A stretch of 64,000 bases of DNA from Enterococcus silesiacus (GTDB lineage Bacteria; Bacillota; Bacilli; Lactobacillales; Enterococcaceae). The notes beneath the pieces are model-generated. The model saw only the letters and a program-made list of their open reading frames with translations. It was not told the origin of the DNA and made no database searches. The DNA lies in NCBI GenBank assembly GCA_001465115.1, contig CP013614.1, positions 186,001 to 250,000 of the forward strand. The letters are read 5' to 3'. Position 1 is the first letter of the stretch. The number at the start of each line of letters is the position of its first letter. The position numbers were made by a program, and so were the translations under genes. Of this stretch, positions 52,052-61,050 are shown one piece after another.

Positions 52052-52744
52052 GTGAAATCAACATGCTTAAAAGTAGCTTTGGCGGGTGCTTTCTTATTAA
52101 TAGTCTACGATGGTAAAACAAGTTTAGCAGTAACCACGGATGCTTTGAAAGCGGATGTTGATGCTGTAGTTATCGAGGGGAAAGAAAATCCTGTACCGCC
52201 ATTATTTGGTCAAGATCCAGAAGATCCAACCAATAACGGTACGAACAGTTCTGGGTTGTTGAAAATTGATCGAGTACCGAATTTTAGTTTCGGTAAAGTT
52301 GTTAGAAGTGGGTTGTACCAAGAAGAAAAAGCAATCAATTCTAATCCATATATTCAAATATCAGACTTAAGGGGAAGTCTGGGTGGTTGGACATTGTATG
52401 CAAAAATATCTAATTTTGTCTCTGAGCCGACAACAGATAATCAAAAAAAATACTTATTAAGTGGAGCTAGTTTATCTTTAAACAAAGGTGATATTCAGGA
52501 ATACAACTCTGAATATGCAGCACCTCCCAAAAGTCATTCTGTTTCACTAAATAAATATCAACAAAAAGTAATGTCGGCTGATAAAAACACTGGTCAAGGA
52601 GTTTGGGCAACCAGATGGAAAAGTGAAAAAATGGTAAATGACTATATAACATTAGACGTTTTACCTGGTGCAGCCAAGGCTGGAAGAGATTATACTGCCA
52701 CCATTTTTTGGCAATTAGCGGATGTTCCAAATACAGAAAACTAG
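52052..52744 (+). CDS. WxL-domain surface protein
   Basis: The 230-residue product has a signal peptide (about 1-27). A linker with GQDPEDPTNNGTNSSG and a WxL domain follow: LLKIDRVPNFSFGKV, LGGWTLYAKISNF, TGQGVWATRW and the end ATIFWQLADVPN. It is the closest in plan to the protein at 39360 (same ISDLRG/ITDQRG and TGxGVW segments), so the two loci are related by duplication. GTG start with GGAAGGA upstream. Confidence 0.88.
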   Translation: MKSTCLKVALAGAFLLIVYDGKTSLAVTTDALKADVDAVVIEGKENPVPPLFGQDPEDPTNNGTNSSGLLKIDRVPNFSFGKVVRSGLYQEEKAINSNPYIQISDLRGSLGGWTLYAKISNFVSEPTTDNQKKYLLSGASLSLNKGDIQEYNSEYAAPPKSHSVSLNKYQQKVMSADKNTGQGVWATRWKSEKMVNDYITLDVLPGAAKAGRDYTATIFWQLADVPNTEN

Positions 52745-52758
52745 ATGGAGAGTAATTA

Positions 52759-53787
52759 ATGACATTTTTTAAAACGATAAAGTGCTGTTTTGGAGCACTG
52801 TTGCTTGTTGCATTCTTTTACGTAGGCGAAGCAGCAGCTGCTGATGGCATGGGCTATTCAGCAAAAGCAATTATTCCAGAAAATCAAATTGATAAAAGTA
52901 AAACTTATTTTGATTTGAAAATGACACCAGGACAAAAGCAAAATGTAGAATTAGAACTTAAAAGTAGCAGTTCAGAAACATTAAATTTAGCGGTAGAACC
53001 ATATATGGGCACAACGAACCAAAATGGAGAATTAGAGTACAGCATTGAACCAGAAAAAAATGATTCAACGTTGGTTTACCCAATTACTAGATTGATTTCT
53101 GGAAAGCAAAAAGTTTCACTTGCACCGAAAGAAACCAAAAGAGTTACTTTTAGTTTGAAAATGCCAAAAAAAGCGTTTGAAGGAAAAATAGTCGGAGGCT
53201 TTAATATATATGATGAAGCAAACGATAGCAAAGAAGATTCAGTATCAAAGAAAAATGATGTTCAAATCAAGAATGTCTTCTCAGTTGTGATTGGCATTCA
53301 ATTAAGAGAGAGTTTGGATAAAATTAAACCCGAACTCAAACTAAATGCAGTTAAAGCTGATTTATTCAATTATCGCACAGCAATTACTGCAAATATCCAA
53401 AACACTAAGCCTAATTTTGTTAGTGAATTAACGCTAAAAGCCAAAATTAGAAAAAATGGGTCAAAAAAGGTAATCTATGAAGCAGAAAAATCAGAAATGG
53501 CGATGGCACCTAATTCTAACTTTGATTTTCCAATTTCATTAGAAAACCAAGAATTGACAGCAGGTAGTTATGAATTAGAAATTAGTGCAAATTCAAAAAA
53601 TGGCGAATGGAAATTCACAAAAAAATTCAGAATTTCAGAAGAAGATGCGATGCGATTAAATGAAGAAGCTGTTGAAATTGAGACTAAGCCAAATAATAAT
53701 TTCCAAACAATTATTATTGTATTAGTTTGTTCGGTTCTATTTTTCTTGTTGATAGTTATATTTTTGCTGTGGCGTCGTAAAAAGTAA
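52759..53787 (+). CDS. DUF916/DUF3324 protein
   Basis: The 342-residue product has a signal peptide ending AAAADGM. The DUF916 domain includes YSAKAIIPENQIDKSKTYFD, and DUF3324 includes LNAVKADLFNYRTAITANIQ. One membrane helix (about 313-335) and a short RRKK end follow. It is third of its type in the window and pairs with the WxL gene 14 bases upstream, repeating the WxL-DUF916 order of locus 1. Confidence 0.9.
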   Translation: MTFFKTIKCCFGALLLVAFFYVGEAAAADGMGYSAKAIIPENQIDKSKTYFDLKMTPGQKQNVELELKSSSSETLNLAVEPYMGTTNQNGELEYSIEPEKNDSTLVYPITRLISGKQKVSLAPKETKRVTFSLKMPKKAFEGKIVGGFNIYDEANDSKEDSVSKKNDVQIKNVFSVVIGIQLRESLDKIKPELKLNAVKADLFNYRTAITANIQNTKPNFVSELTLKAKIRKNGSKKVIYEAEKSEMAMAPNSNFDFPISLENQELTAGSYELEISANSKNGEWKFTKKFRISEEDAMRLNEEAVEIETKPNNNFQTIIIVLVCSVLFFLLIVIFLLWRRKK

Positions 53788-54051
53788 GTTCATTTTAATT
53801 AATAAACAGATTCGTTGAAAACAAACAAGAGGATAAATAATTCAATAATCGTTACATCTATTCATAAATGAAATGATTGTTAATTCCTTACCGTAATAGT
53901 AGAAAGACTATAATTTAAAAAATTAGTTAAGATGTTCATTTTTATAAAGAGCTTAAAGCGGAAAAGAACGTATGGTGATAGAAGAATACTATTTAATTTT
54001 ATCGTGTCATTCATTCCTATAATTGCCAATGCTTAGTAAAGGAGTGGTTTT

Positions 54052-56976
54052 TTGAAAAAAATATGTTTGTATAGTATAGGCATTGTATTAAATCTGTTGT
54101 TTTTATTTGGCGTACCTGAATACACATATGCACTTGATTCTGTAAGTATTTGGGGCTGGGGGAATGATTTTGGTCTTTCACAAAATAATCTCAGGACAAA
54201 AGAATATCTTTTGAATAATAATGGGATTGCTAACGGCTACATTTTAAATTCAAGTAATCAAGTGGTTAAAGATGAATTTTATATTGGTGATGCTGTGACC
54301 TTAGGCTATTTTGGAAGTGATATTTTTGCAGATGTCTCAGTGGCTGGGAAAGTACCTGATAGGGGTAGTTATTCTTTGGATAAAGGTGATATAATCCATG
54401 TAAAAAATATAGGTGTTTATAAAGGCAAAGCATTAGAAATTGTAATGAAGGTTGAGGCAAGTAACAGATCTTTTTTGAGGCTAAAGAATGATCGTAATAT
54501 ATCTCCATTAGAGTATAGTGTCACGAATAATATTCAACAGTCATATGACATTAGTTATCACGTGATTGAACAAATAACCAAAGAAAACATACCAGGATTA
54601 AAAGTACTCTTTCCTGTTGATATTACTGACCGTTATAAGAAAATACCAGACGGCAAAAATAGATCAGCGACTTTGTTTTCACCGAATTCAAAATTTATTA
54701 TGAAGGAAGGGGATTTGGGATTAGCTGGTTTGTATAGAAAGCCTAGTAAAGCTGATTCTGCTACTCACTTTGTTCAACAAAATGTTAAAGGTGGCGGTGA
54801 AGGTCCGGCAAGTATTAACAGTATTAGTGTATATAGTGATGCAAGTGAATCAATAGCTATCGGTCTATATAATCCTGATGAGAATCCACCGTACGCTACA
54901 AATTTTTTACTTTTTGATCCGAATGTAGAGAACTTTAGCGCACAAAGTTATAGCAATGTTAAACTGGAATATGTTGATAATAAAAAAGGACAGTTAGATT
55001 TTACAATAAAACAGAATCTACCGTATCAAGCACTAGATGTCTACTTTCCACAAGAATTAGTTTTAGATTATTCTAAAGAGACGGCGGATTTAAGTTTAAC
55101 AGAACCAGATATTACTTTCGAAGATAAGAAAATTAATCGCAATGAGTATGAATATAAAAATGGGAAATTTATTTTTAGTAACACTTTCTTAATGAAATAT
55201 CATGCTGACGCTGAGAAGAAAAATAGTTATCTTAACATAGAATTTACTAGTAAAATCGATTATAACACGAAACAAACAATGGCACATCATCAGTCCAATA
55301 GTAAAAATTTTGAGTATGTCTTTCCAATTCATAGCAAATCTAAAAGTATAAATCCAGCAAATCAAAGTATTATTGAATCTACGGAGGCAGATTTTTTTAA
55401 AAATGTTACTGTCTCATATCCTTTAGAGCTAAAAGCGACAGATTTAAAAGGCAAAGTAAACTTAGATTCTACGATTAGTGATTATGGTATATCTGAATTT
55501 GTTGATAATATATCAAGCAACTTTCCTAATGATAGTGCAAAAATAATCGTAAAAAATAATCAACTGAAATTTGATACTTTAGGCCCAATTGATGTTCCAT
55601 TCATACTAAAAAGCACATTATTGAATGTAGAGCAGGAATTTATTGCCAAAGTGACTGTTGTGTCTGAACCAATTACTTCAGAGTATTTTGAAAATCAAGC
55701 ATGGCTAATTAATGAAATAAATAAACAATTTGCGAGCAAAGGAAAGAAGATTGATGTTAATCTCTATATGCGAGACTTATTAGAAATTAAATCAATCGTC
55801 AATCGAACAGGAGCAGATTTTAACGGACAACACATTCCAAAAACAATTGCTTCACTTAAAAATTTAGAAGTAATAGATTTGGGAAGTAAACGTCTAATTG
55901 GAACGTTACCAGAAGAATTAGGGCAACTATCCAAACTGAAAAAACTATCAATATTTGGTAATACTTTTTCTGGAGAGATTCCTAGATCGTTATCTAAATT
56001 AGAAAATCTTGAGTCGCTGACTCTGGGTGATAATAACTTGAGTGGAACGGTTCCCCCAGGATTAGAGAAATTAGCTACACTAAAGCAGGTTTATCTAAAT
56101 AAAAATCAATTGATTGGCAGCATTCCATTATTTGATTTAGGTCCATTTTCAAACTTTGATATAGGAGAAACTCAGCTAACGTATAATGAAAATAAAAGCC
56201 CAAGTTTTATTAGTAAGGTAGCACAGTATAAACAATCGTTTGTTGTAGGAACGGACAGCTTATCTTTGACTAGTAATATAAATCTAGCAATTACAAGTAA
56301 TGGAACAACTATAAAACCATTTGATCCTACTGATAGAGGTTTTCTTAACCTACAGGCACAAAAAAAGAATATGACAAATGTTGAACTATATTCGGGACAT
56401 ACCTTCAAAATCATCCACAAGAAGAGTGGCAAAATATTGTATGATGGGCTAGCAGTAAAGACTAAAGAAATAAAAGTTGACTCTGGTGAAATTTACCAAG
56501 TTGTGATGGACAATGCAGATAAAAATCCAAATAATATCACTGAATTTGAAACAAAACTTCGCGAATATAAACTAAGCGGGGTGCCAAAAAATTTATCCTT
56601 GGATCTAAAATTAGGTGAGTTGGACTATGAACCAATAAAAATTTCAAGTAAAGATACTCTAAGCATTTTTGATAATCGTTTAAATAGCAAATGGCAATTA
56701 AAAGTTAAAGCTAGTGAACTAAAAAGTGTAACGAGAACAATGTCGGGGAGTTTCTATTATAAATCAGCAACTGGATCAACAGTAGCTATTCCAGCTGATA
56801 ATTCTTTTAAAACAATCGAAAGTGGAAAGAGCGATCCAGCAACAGGTACGATTGATGTATCAAAAGATTGGAATGACAAGCAGGGGTTATTTTATAAACA
56901 GGGGAACACTGGTAATTATAAAGATGCATATGCTGGAAAGCTTGAATGGCAGATAGTTGACGCGCCAACAGGGTAA
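54052..56976 (+). CDS. Large LRR-WxL surface protein
   Basis: The 974-residue product has a signal peptide (about 1-28). A beta-rich ectodomain follows (to about 550), then a block of plant-type leucine-rich repeats (about 585-700: LKNLEVIDLGSKRLIGTLPE, LGQLSKLKKLSIFGNTFSGE, LENLESLTLGDNNLSGTVPP, LATLKQVYLNKNQLIGSIPL). A C-terminal WxL domain ends it (WQLKVKASEL; AGKLEWQIVDAP). The N-terminal third resembles the 824-residue protein of locus 1 in layout (NxxYL, DxSYxRK-type segments). Start is a TTG behind AAAGGAG. Probably an internalin-like adhesin. Confidence 0.88.
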   Translation: MKKICLYSIGIVLNLLFLFGVPEYTYALDSVSIWGWGNDFGLSQNNLRTKEYLLNNNGIANGYILNSSNQVVKDEFYIGDAVTLGYFGSDIFADVSVAGKVPDRGSYSLDKGDIIHVKNIGVYKGKALEIVMKVEASNRSFLRLKNDRNISPLEYSVTNNIQQSYDISYHVIEQITKENIPGLKVLFPVDITDRYKKIPDGKNRSATLFSPNSKFIMKEGDLGLAGLYRKPSKADSATHFVQQNVKGGGEGPASINSISVYSDASESIAIGLYNPDENPPYATNFLLFDPNVENFSAQSYSNVKLEYVDNKKGQLDFTIKQNLPYQALDVYFPQELVLDYSKETADLSLTEPDITFEDKKINRNEYEYKNGKFIFSNTFLMKYHADAEKKNSYLNIEFTSKIDYNTKQTMAHHQSNSKNFEYVFPIHSKSKSINPANQSIIESTEADFFKNVTVSYPLELKATDLKGKVNLDSTISDYGISEFVDNISSNFPNDSAKIIVKNNQLKFDTLGPIDVPFILKSTLLNVEQEFIAKVTVVSEPITSEYFENQAWLINEINKQFASKGKKIDVNLYMRDLLEIKSIVNRTGADFNGQHIPKTIASLKNLEVIDLGSKRLIGTLPEELGQLSKLKKLSIFGNTFSGEIPRSLSKLENLESLTLGDNNLSGTVPPGLEKLATLKQVYLNKNQLIGSIPLFDLGPFSNFDIGETQLTYNENKSPSFISKVAQYKQSFVVGTDSLSLTSNINLAITSNGTTIKPFDPTDRGFLNLQAQKKNMTNVELYSGHTFKIIHKKSGKILYDGLAVKTKEIKVDSGEIYQVVMDNADKNPNNITEFETKLREYKLSGVPKNLSLDLKLGELDYEPIKISSKDTLSIFDNRLNSKWQLKVKASELKSVTRTMSGSFYYKSATGSTVAIPADNSFKTIESGKSDPATGTIDVSKDWNDKQGLFYKQGNTGNYKDAYAGKLEWQIVDAPTG

Positions 56977-57097
56977 TAATTGAGTTGCTGGAAAAAAGAA
57001 ACTGAAATATTTTATTTAATTAATCCATTTATCTCAGTTTGGATAGGGCATTAATACAATGCTATTGCAATTTCAAAATAAAATATACAAAATCATG

Positions 57098-57133
57098 AAA
57101 AGCCTAGAGAATTATTTCTTTAGGTCTTTTTTT
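57098..57133 (+). terminator. Intrinsic terminator after WxL locus 2
   Basis: AAGCCTA and TAGGtCTT pair around an A/T-rich loop and lead into eight Ts. Apart from this hairpin the gap 56977-57308 shows no gene. Confidence 0.6.
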
Positions 57134-57308
57134 AAAAAATATAATTGTGATTAGAAAGCGCATTCTTGTTGTTTTTTTTATCTTTGATTAAGAGTATTAT
57201 ACATATAATGAAATGAAAAATCGGTAAAAAAAGAATATAATTTCGAGTTGTTGTTTCGTTATTATTTAAACCAAAAATATATTTTATCAGGAATGGGGAG
57301 GGCAAATC

Positions 57309-58001
57309 ATGTATACGATTGGATACTTGATAGAAAAAGAACAAGAGGTAAATGCTCATTTAAATTTTTTGACAGCTAAAGGCTGGAGTTTATCGGAAAT
57401 CAATATAAGAGAACAATTCGTGTATCAAGAGAATTTTGATGCTATTATTATATGTGAAGATAATATGTCTGAGGCTTGTTTTTGGTTAATGGAACTAAAA
57501 AAAAATGTAAACGTACCTATTTATTTATTATCAGCAATCGATGAGTCTCGTTCAAACATTGTCTATCTACAACTAGGAGCACAAGCCTGTTTTTCTATGA
57601 AGATGGAAGCAGAGGAACTTTACTATACGTTAACGAATTTACTTAGCCATTATTCAAATAAAAGTAGCCCTCTATCAACGAAGACATCGACCTCATCTAA
57701 GCAAAAAGAAATAGAGTTAATCCCTAGAAATTTAAGTGTGCTGATCGATGGAATAATAGAGGTGGCTTTGACTAAAAAAGAATATAATGCATTAGAGATG
57801 TTATACAATAGTCCAGGACAAACGATTTCTTATAATGAGCTTAAAGAAAAATTATGGAATTCTGAAATGAATGTTGAAGATAAAAACTATCGAGTCGCCA
57901 ATATTATGTTCCATTTACGAAATAAAATCGAAATAAGTGTAACCAATCCAAGATTCATCAAAACCGTTCGTTCTAAAGGATACATGTTAGATATAAAATA
58001 G
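57309..58001 (+). CDS. Winged-helix regulator with aspartate-less receiver domain, second copy
   Basis: The 230-residue product has a C-terminal OmpR-type winged helix (IIEVALTKKEYNALEMLYNS, YRVANIMFHLRNKIE, TVRSKGYMLD). The N-terminal receiver-like domain has the phospho-acceptor position as Cys in FDAIIICEDN and lacks the acidic pair. The switch-side GAQACFSMKMEAEEL lacks the Lys-Pro. It is a paralogue of the regulator at 35731 and faces away from locus 2 at its right edge. No kinase adjoins. GGGGAGGG gives its ribosome site. Confidence 0.8.
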   Translation: MYTIGYLIEKEQEVNAHLNFLTAKGWSLSEINIREQFVYQENFDAIIICEDNMSEACFWLMELKKNVNVPIYLLSAIDESRSNIVYLQLGAQACFSMKMEAEELYYTLTNLLSHYSNKSSPLSTKTSTSSKQKEIELIPRNLSVLIDGIIEVALTKKEYNALEMLYNSPGQTISYNELKEKLWNSEMNVEDKNYRVANIMFHLRNKIEISVTNPRFIKTVRSKGYMLDIK

Positions 58002-58013
58002 AACAAACAGAAG

Positions 58014-58038
58014 AGCCCGAAACTGAGGGCTTTTTTTT
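58014..58038 (+). terminator. Intrinsic terminator
   Basis: AGCCC and GGGCT enclose GAAACTGA and are followed by eight Ts, right behind the regulator gene. Confidence 0.85.
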
Positions 58039-58049
58039 ATGATGAAAAC

Positions 58050-58078
58050 TTGCATTTTCTTTTATTTGATGTTATTCT
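58050..58078 (+). promoter_or_regulatory. Promoter of the alternative S14 gene
   Basis: TTGCAT and TATTCT are spaced by 17 bp, directly upstream of the Zur-like operator. Confidence 0.55.
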
Positions 58079-58088
58079 TATCACCATC

Positions 58089-58109
58089 AAAGAGTAATGA
58101 TTACGATTT
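58089..58109. promoter_or_regulatory. Zur box
   Basis: AAAGAGTAATGATTACGATT plus T matches the Bacillus-type Zur palindrome (AAATCGTAATNATTACGATT plus T) at all but two positions. It lies about 10 bp after the -10 box and just before the ribosome site, a position for repression when zinc is plentiful. Confidence 0.8.
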
Positions 58110-58129
58110 AGAAAGAGGTGAAAGGAAAA

Positions 58130-58399
58130 ATGGCTAAAAAATCAAAAATCGCCAAAGCAAAACAGCAACAAGCATTAATCGAAAAATATGCTGAACAACG
58201 CATTGAGTTAAAAGCAAATAAAGACTATGCAGCTTTAGCAAAATTACCAAAAGATTCCAATCCAAATCGCTTGAAAAACCGTGATTTGATCGATGGACGA
58301 CCAAGAGCATACATGCGTAAATTCGGTATGTCTAGAATCAATTTTAGAACATTAGCGCATCAAGGACAAATTCCTGGTGTACACAAAGCAAGCTGGTAA
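58130..58399 (+). CDS. rpsN: Zinc-independent ribosomal protein S14
   Basis: The 89-residue product is S14 of the small ribosomal subunit. The C-terminal [20 protein letters not shown] and [11 protein letters not shown] ends are diagnostic. It contains no cysteine, so it lacks the zinc ribbon of the short C-plus form. Such C-minus paralogues replace the zinc form in zinc-poor cells. The Zur box upstream supports exactly this. The ATG at 58130 follows GAAAGG; an in-frame start 4 codons earlier overlaps the ribosome site. Confidence 0.93.
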   Translation: MAKKSKIAKAKQQQALIEKYAEQRIELKANKDYAALAKLPKDSNPNRLKNRDLIDGRPRAYMRKFGMSRINFRTLAHQGQIPGVHKASW

Positions 58400-58442
58400 T
58401 GATTAACTAGTAACCGACAAATAGACGCAAAGAGGTGATAGG

Positions 58443-58583
58443 ATGGAGAAACAAGATCTTTCAAGTGCACGCAGAAGATTGAAGTGTACGAACCGAAAAA
58501 CAAGAAAACGCGCATTAAAAATTATTCAGCAATATAAACGGGAACAAAGACATCGAGTGATGGCTTCTGGTAGTGTTGGGTAA
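58443..58583 (+). CDS. Small basic protein in the zinc-starvation unit, 46 aa
   Basis: The 46-residue product is highly basic: MEKQDLSSARRRLKCTNRKT then RKRALKIIQQYKREQRHR and a short tail. It resembles the short proteins annotated as putative metal homeostasis proteins in Lactobacillales; I recall this pattern but cannot confirm it. It lies 43 bases after rpsN with AGAGGTGAT ahead of the ATG, so it is probably in the Zur-controlled transcript. An RNA- or ribosome-binding role would also fit its charge. Confidence 0.6.
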   Translation: MEKQDLSSARRRLKCTNRKTRKRALKIIQQYKREQRHRVMASGSVG

Positions 58584-58609
58584 GTGTTTTACTAATCGAA
58601 TGAGAAAAT

Positions 58610-58650
58610 GAAGTTCTTCCTTTTTAGTATAGAAGGGAAGGGCTTTTTTG
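58610..58650 (+). terminator. Intrinsic terminator after the S14 unit
   Basis: AAG and CTTCC pair with GGAAG and CTT (small internal mismatch), then TTTTTTGTTTTT. Confidence 0.6.
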
Positions 58651-58793
58651 TTTTTGTTGAGATTATTAGGATTGTAAAGTTGTTTTGATTTAAGCTGTCC
58701 CATTTCTATGGTGTGGCTAATTTGGAGTGATTGAAACCTTTCTCCTTTAGATTGCTAAGCGCTGTCTAAAGTCAGTTTTATGTGAGGCGTTTG

Positions 58794-58950
58794 GTGATTC
58801 GCAAGTAAGGAAACTTCGCTCCCTTAGGTCGCCTTGTACTGTTCAACATCAGCTCTGGCAAAGCCAGTCGAGTGATTCGCAAGTAAGGAGACAACGCTCC
58901 TTTTAGTCGCCTTGTACTGTTCATCATCTGCTCTGGCGAAGCCAGTCGCA
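58794..58950 (+). repeat. Tandem pair of the dispersed repeat, 78-bp period
   Basis: GTGATTCGCAAGTAAGGA begins units at 58794 and 58872. Both contain GTCGCCTTGTACTGTTCA and end GCTCTGGC(A/G)AAGCCAGTCG, where CTGGC/GCCAG forms a small stem. The gap 58584-59092 has no gene. Confidence 0.8.
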
Positions 58951-59040
58951 GTGATGAACAGCAATATCCAGGAACTTTTCAACTGGAATCTAGGAAGAAA
59001 GCTCTTTCATAATTTTGTATAGTAATAGTGTAGAAGTGGA

Positions 59041-59064
59041 ACCGTTTTATTTTTCCACAAAATA
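59041..59064. promoter_or_regulatory. Operator-like inverted repeat before the sugar gene cluster
   Basis: GTGGAA (about 59036) and TTCCAC (about 59053) face each other around ACCGTTTTATT, some 30 bases before the ribosome site. A LacI-like or other repressor could bind; none is encoded nearby. Confidence 0.3.
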
Positions 59065-59092
59065 ATATGAGTAGATTACTGGAGGTTTTTTG

Positions 59093-60169
59093 ATGACGTT
59101 GAAAGTAGGAATTATTGGTTGCGGCGGGATTGCGAATGGGAAACATTTACCAGCACTTGCACAGGTTAAGGAAGTGGAGTTAGTTGCTTTTTGTGATTTA
59201 ATCAGTGAGCGGGCAGAAGAAGCGAAGATGCATTATGGGACATTAACAGCTAAGACATTTACCAATTACCAAGAAATGCTTGAAGAAATGGACTTGGATG
59301 TTGTTCATGTTTGTACACCAAACAGCACCCATGCGGAATTATCGATTGCAGCAATGGAAGCGGATTGTCATGTGATGTGCGAAAAACCAATGGCAAAAAC
59401 ATCCGCTGAAGCACGGAGTATGATCGAAGCCGCAAATAAAACAGGAAAAAAATTAACGATCGGTTATCAAAATCGTTTTAGAAAAGATGCGACCTATTTA
59501 CATGAAGTCTGTGATGAAGGCGAGTTAGGGGATATTTACTTTGCGAAAGCCCATGCCATTCGCCGTCGTGCAGTGCCAACTTGGGGTGTTTTCCTTGATG
59601 AAGAAGCCCAAGGTGGCGGACCGTTGATCGATATCGGGACTCATGCGCTGGATCTGACGCTATGGATGATGGACAATTATAAACCCAAATATGTTGTAGG
59701 AAAAGCGTATCATAAATTGTCTGAAACAGAAAATGCAGCCAATGCTTGGGGCTCTTGGAATCCTGAAAAATTCACTGTTGAAGATTCAGCATTCGGCTTT
59801 ATCATGATGGAAAATGGCGCGACAATCTTTTTAGAATCTAGCTGGGCATTGAATAGTTTGGATGTAAAAGAAGCAAAAACAACTCTTCACGGTACGAAGG
59901 GCGGAGCTGATATGAATGATGGATTGACGATCAACGGAGAAGATCACAGTACGCTTTTTGAAAAGAAAATCGAATTAGAACCAGGCGGTGTTGATTTTTA
60001 TGATGGAGCCGGCGACAAGCCGGAAGTGTTAGAAGCACAATCATGGATTGATGCAATTATCAATGATACAGAACCTGTTGTTAAACCAGAACAAGCCTTG
60101 GTTGTGACAGAAATTCTTGAAGCAATTTACAAAGCATCCGAAACGAATCAACCTGTATTTTTCAATTAA
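59093..60169 (+). CDS. Gfo/Idh/MocA family dehydrogenase
   Basis: The 358-residue product is an NAD(P)-dependent sugar or polyol dehydrogenase. The Rossmann start is VGIIGCGGIANGKHLPAL. The conserved CEKPMAKTSAEARSM holds the EKP catalytic lysine, and GGGPLIDIGTHALDLTLWMM holds the DxxxH active-site pair. Members oxidise a sugar hydroxyl, often at C3. The ATG at 59093 follows GGAGG. With ThuA-like and TIM-barrel genes downstream it suggests oxidation and breakdown of a glycoside or cyclitol. Confidence 0.9.
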   Translation: MTLKVGIIGCGGIANGKHLPALAQVKEVELVAFCDLISERAEEAKMHYGTLTAKTFTNYQEMLEEMDLDVVHVCTPNSTHAELSIAAMEADCHVMCEKPMAKTSAEARSMIEAANKTGKKLTIGYQNRFRKDATYLHEVCDEGELGDIYFAKAHAIRRRAVPTWGVFLDEEAQGGGPLIDIGTHALDLTLWMMDNYKPKYVVGKAYHKLSETENAANAWGSWNPEKFTVEDSAFGFIMMENGATIFLESSWALNSLDVKEAKTTLHGTKGGADMNDGLTINGEDHSTLFEKKIELEPGGVDFYDGAGDKPEVLEAQSWIDAIINDTEPVVKPEQALVVTEILEAIYKASETNQPVFFN

Positions 60170-60182
60170 CTCAAGATTATCT

Positions 60183-60290
60183 AGCTTCATGAGCCAGCAT
60201 CTCGTAAAAAAAGATAAAATATGAATGTGACAAAAAACATCACAGTCATATTTTCCTATTTTTCGTCGATGCTAAACGGCTCATTCAGCT
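60183..60290 (+). terminator. Nested hairpin with terminator core
   Basis: An inner stem AAAATATGAaTGTGA with TCACAgTCATATTTT (60216-60254) is followed by CCTATTTTTC. It is enclosed by AGCATC/GATGCT and an outer AGCTTCATGAGCC/GGCTCATTCAGCT pairing. It could reduce transcription into the ThuA-like gene or act as an RNA processing structure. Confidence 0.6.
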
Positions 60291-60312
60291 TTTAAATTAG
60301 GGGGAAAAAACG

Positions 60313-61050
60313 ATGATCCAAGTCACAGTCTGGAATGAATTCCGTCATGAAAAAACAGATGAAGCTGTAAAAAAGGTTTACCCAGATGGCATTCATCAAC
60401 AAATCGCACAATTTTTAAAAGAAGATGATTTTTCAGTACGAACCGCTACCTTAGATGAACCAGAGCATGGCTTAACAGAAGAAGTTCTAGCAAATACCGA
60501 TGTCTTGATTTGGTGGGGACATGTTGCCCACCAAGAAGTTTCTGATGAGATTGTGCAACGCGTCTATCAATGTGTGTTGGAAGGGATGGGCTTAGTCGTC
60601 CTTCATTCAGGTCATATGTCAAAAATTTTCATGAAACTAATGGGCACATCGTGCGATTTAAAATGGCGAGAAGCACAAGAACATTGCCGCATCTGGACTG
60701 TAGCGCCAAGCCACCCCATTGTTGAAGGAATCGGTGAGTATATAGAGCTTGAAAAAGAAGAAATGTACGGCGAACATTTTGATATTCCCACACCAGATGA
60801 CTTGATTTTTATCAGTTGGTATCCAGGCGGAGAAGTCTTTCGCAGTGGTTGTACCTACCATCGCGGCAACGGAAAGATCTTTTATTTTCAGCCAGGTCAT
60901 GAAACGTATCCTTCTTATTATAATAAAGAAATCCAAAAAGTAATCAAAAACGGTATCCGCTGGTGTCAACCAACGCAAAATGCTTATCCAAATTACGGGC
61001 ACCATGAACCTTTAGAATCTATTGCAAACAAGAAAGGAAATGAACAATGA
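60313..61050 (+). CDS. ThuA-like protein
   Basis: The 245-residue product fits the ThuA (trehalose utilisation) family with a class I amidotransferase-like fold. It has [10 protein letters not shown] at the start, [31 protein letters not shown] and the late [20 protein letters not shown]. ThuA partners with ThuB-type dehydrogenases in disaccharide breakdown by 3-keto intermediates in rhizobia. A similar role is inferred here. AGGGGG precedes the ATG; it overlaps the next gene by 4 bases. Confidence 0.85.
   Translation: MIQVTVWNEFRHEKTDEAVKKVYPDGIHQQIAQFLKEDDFSVRTATLDEPEHGLTEEVLANTDVLIWWGHVAHQEVSDEIVQRVYQCVLEGMGLVVLHSGHMSKIFMKLMGTSCDLKWREAQEHCRIWTVAPSHPIVEGIGEYIELEKEEMYGEHFDIPTPDDLIFISWYPGGEVFRSGCTYHRGNGKIFYFQPGHETYPSYYNKEIQKVIKNGIRWCQPTQNAYPNYGHHEPLESIANKKGNEQ

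Noticed and set aside
58794..58950. Tandem repeats as a CRISPR array
   Set aside because: Only two units of 78 bp with no unique spacers and no cas genes in the window.
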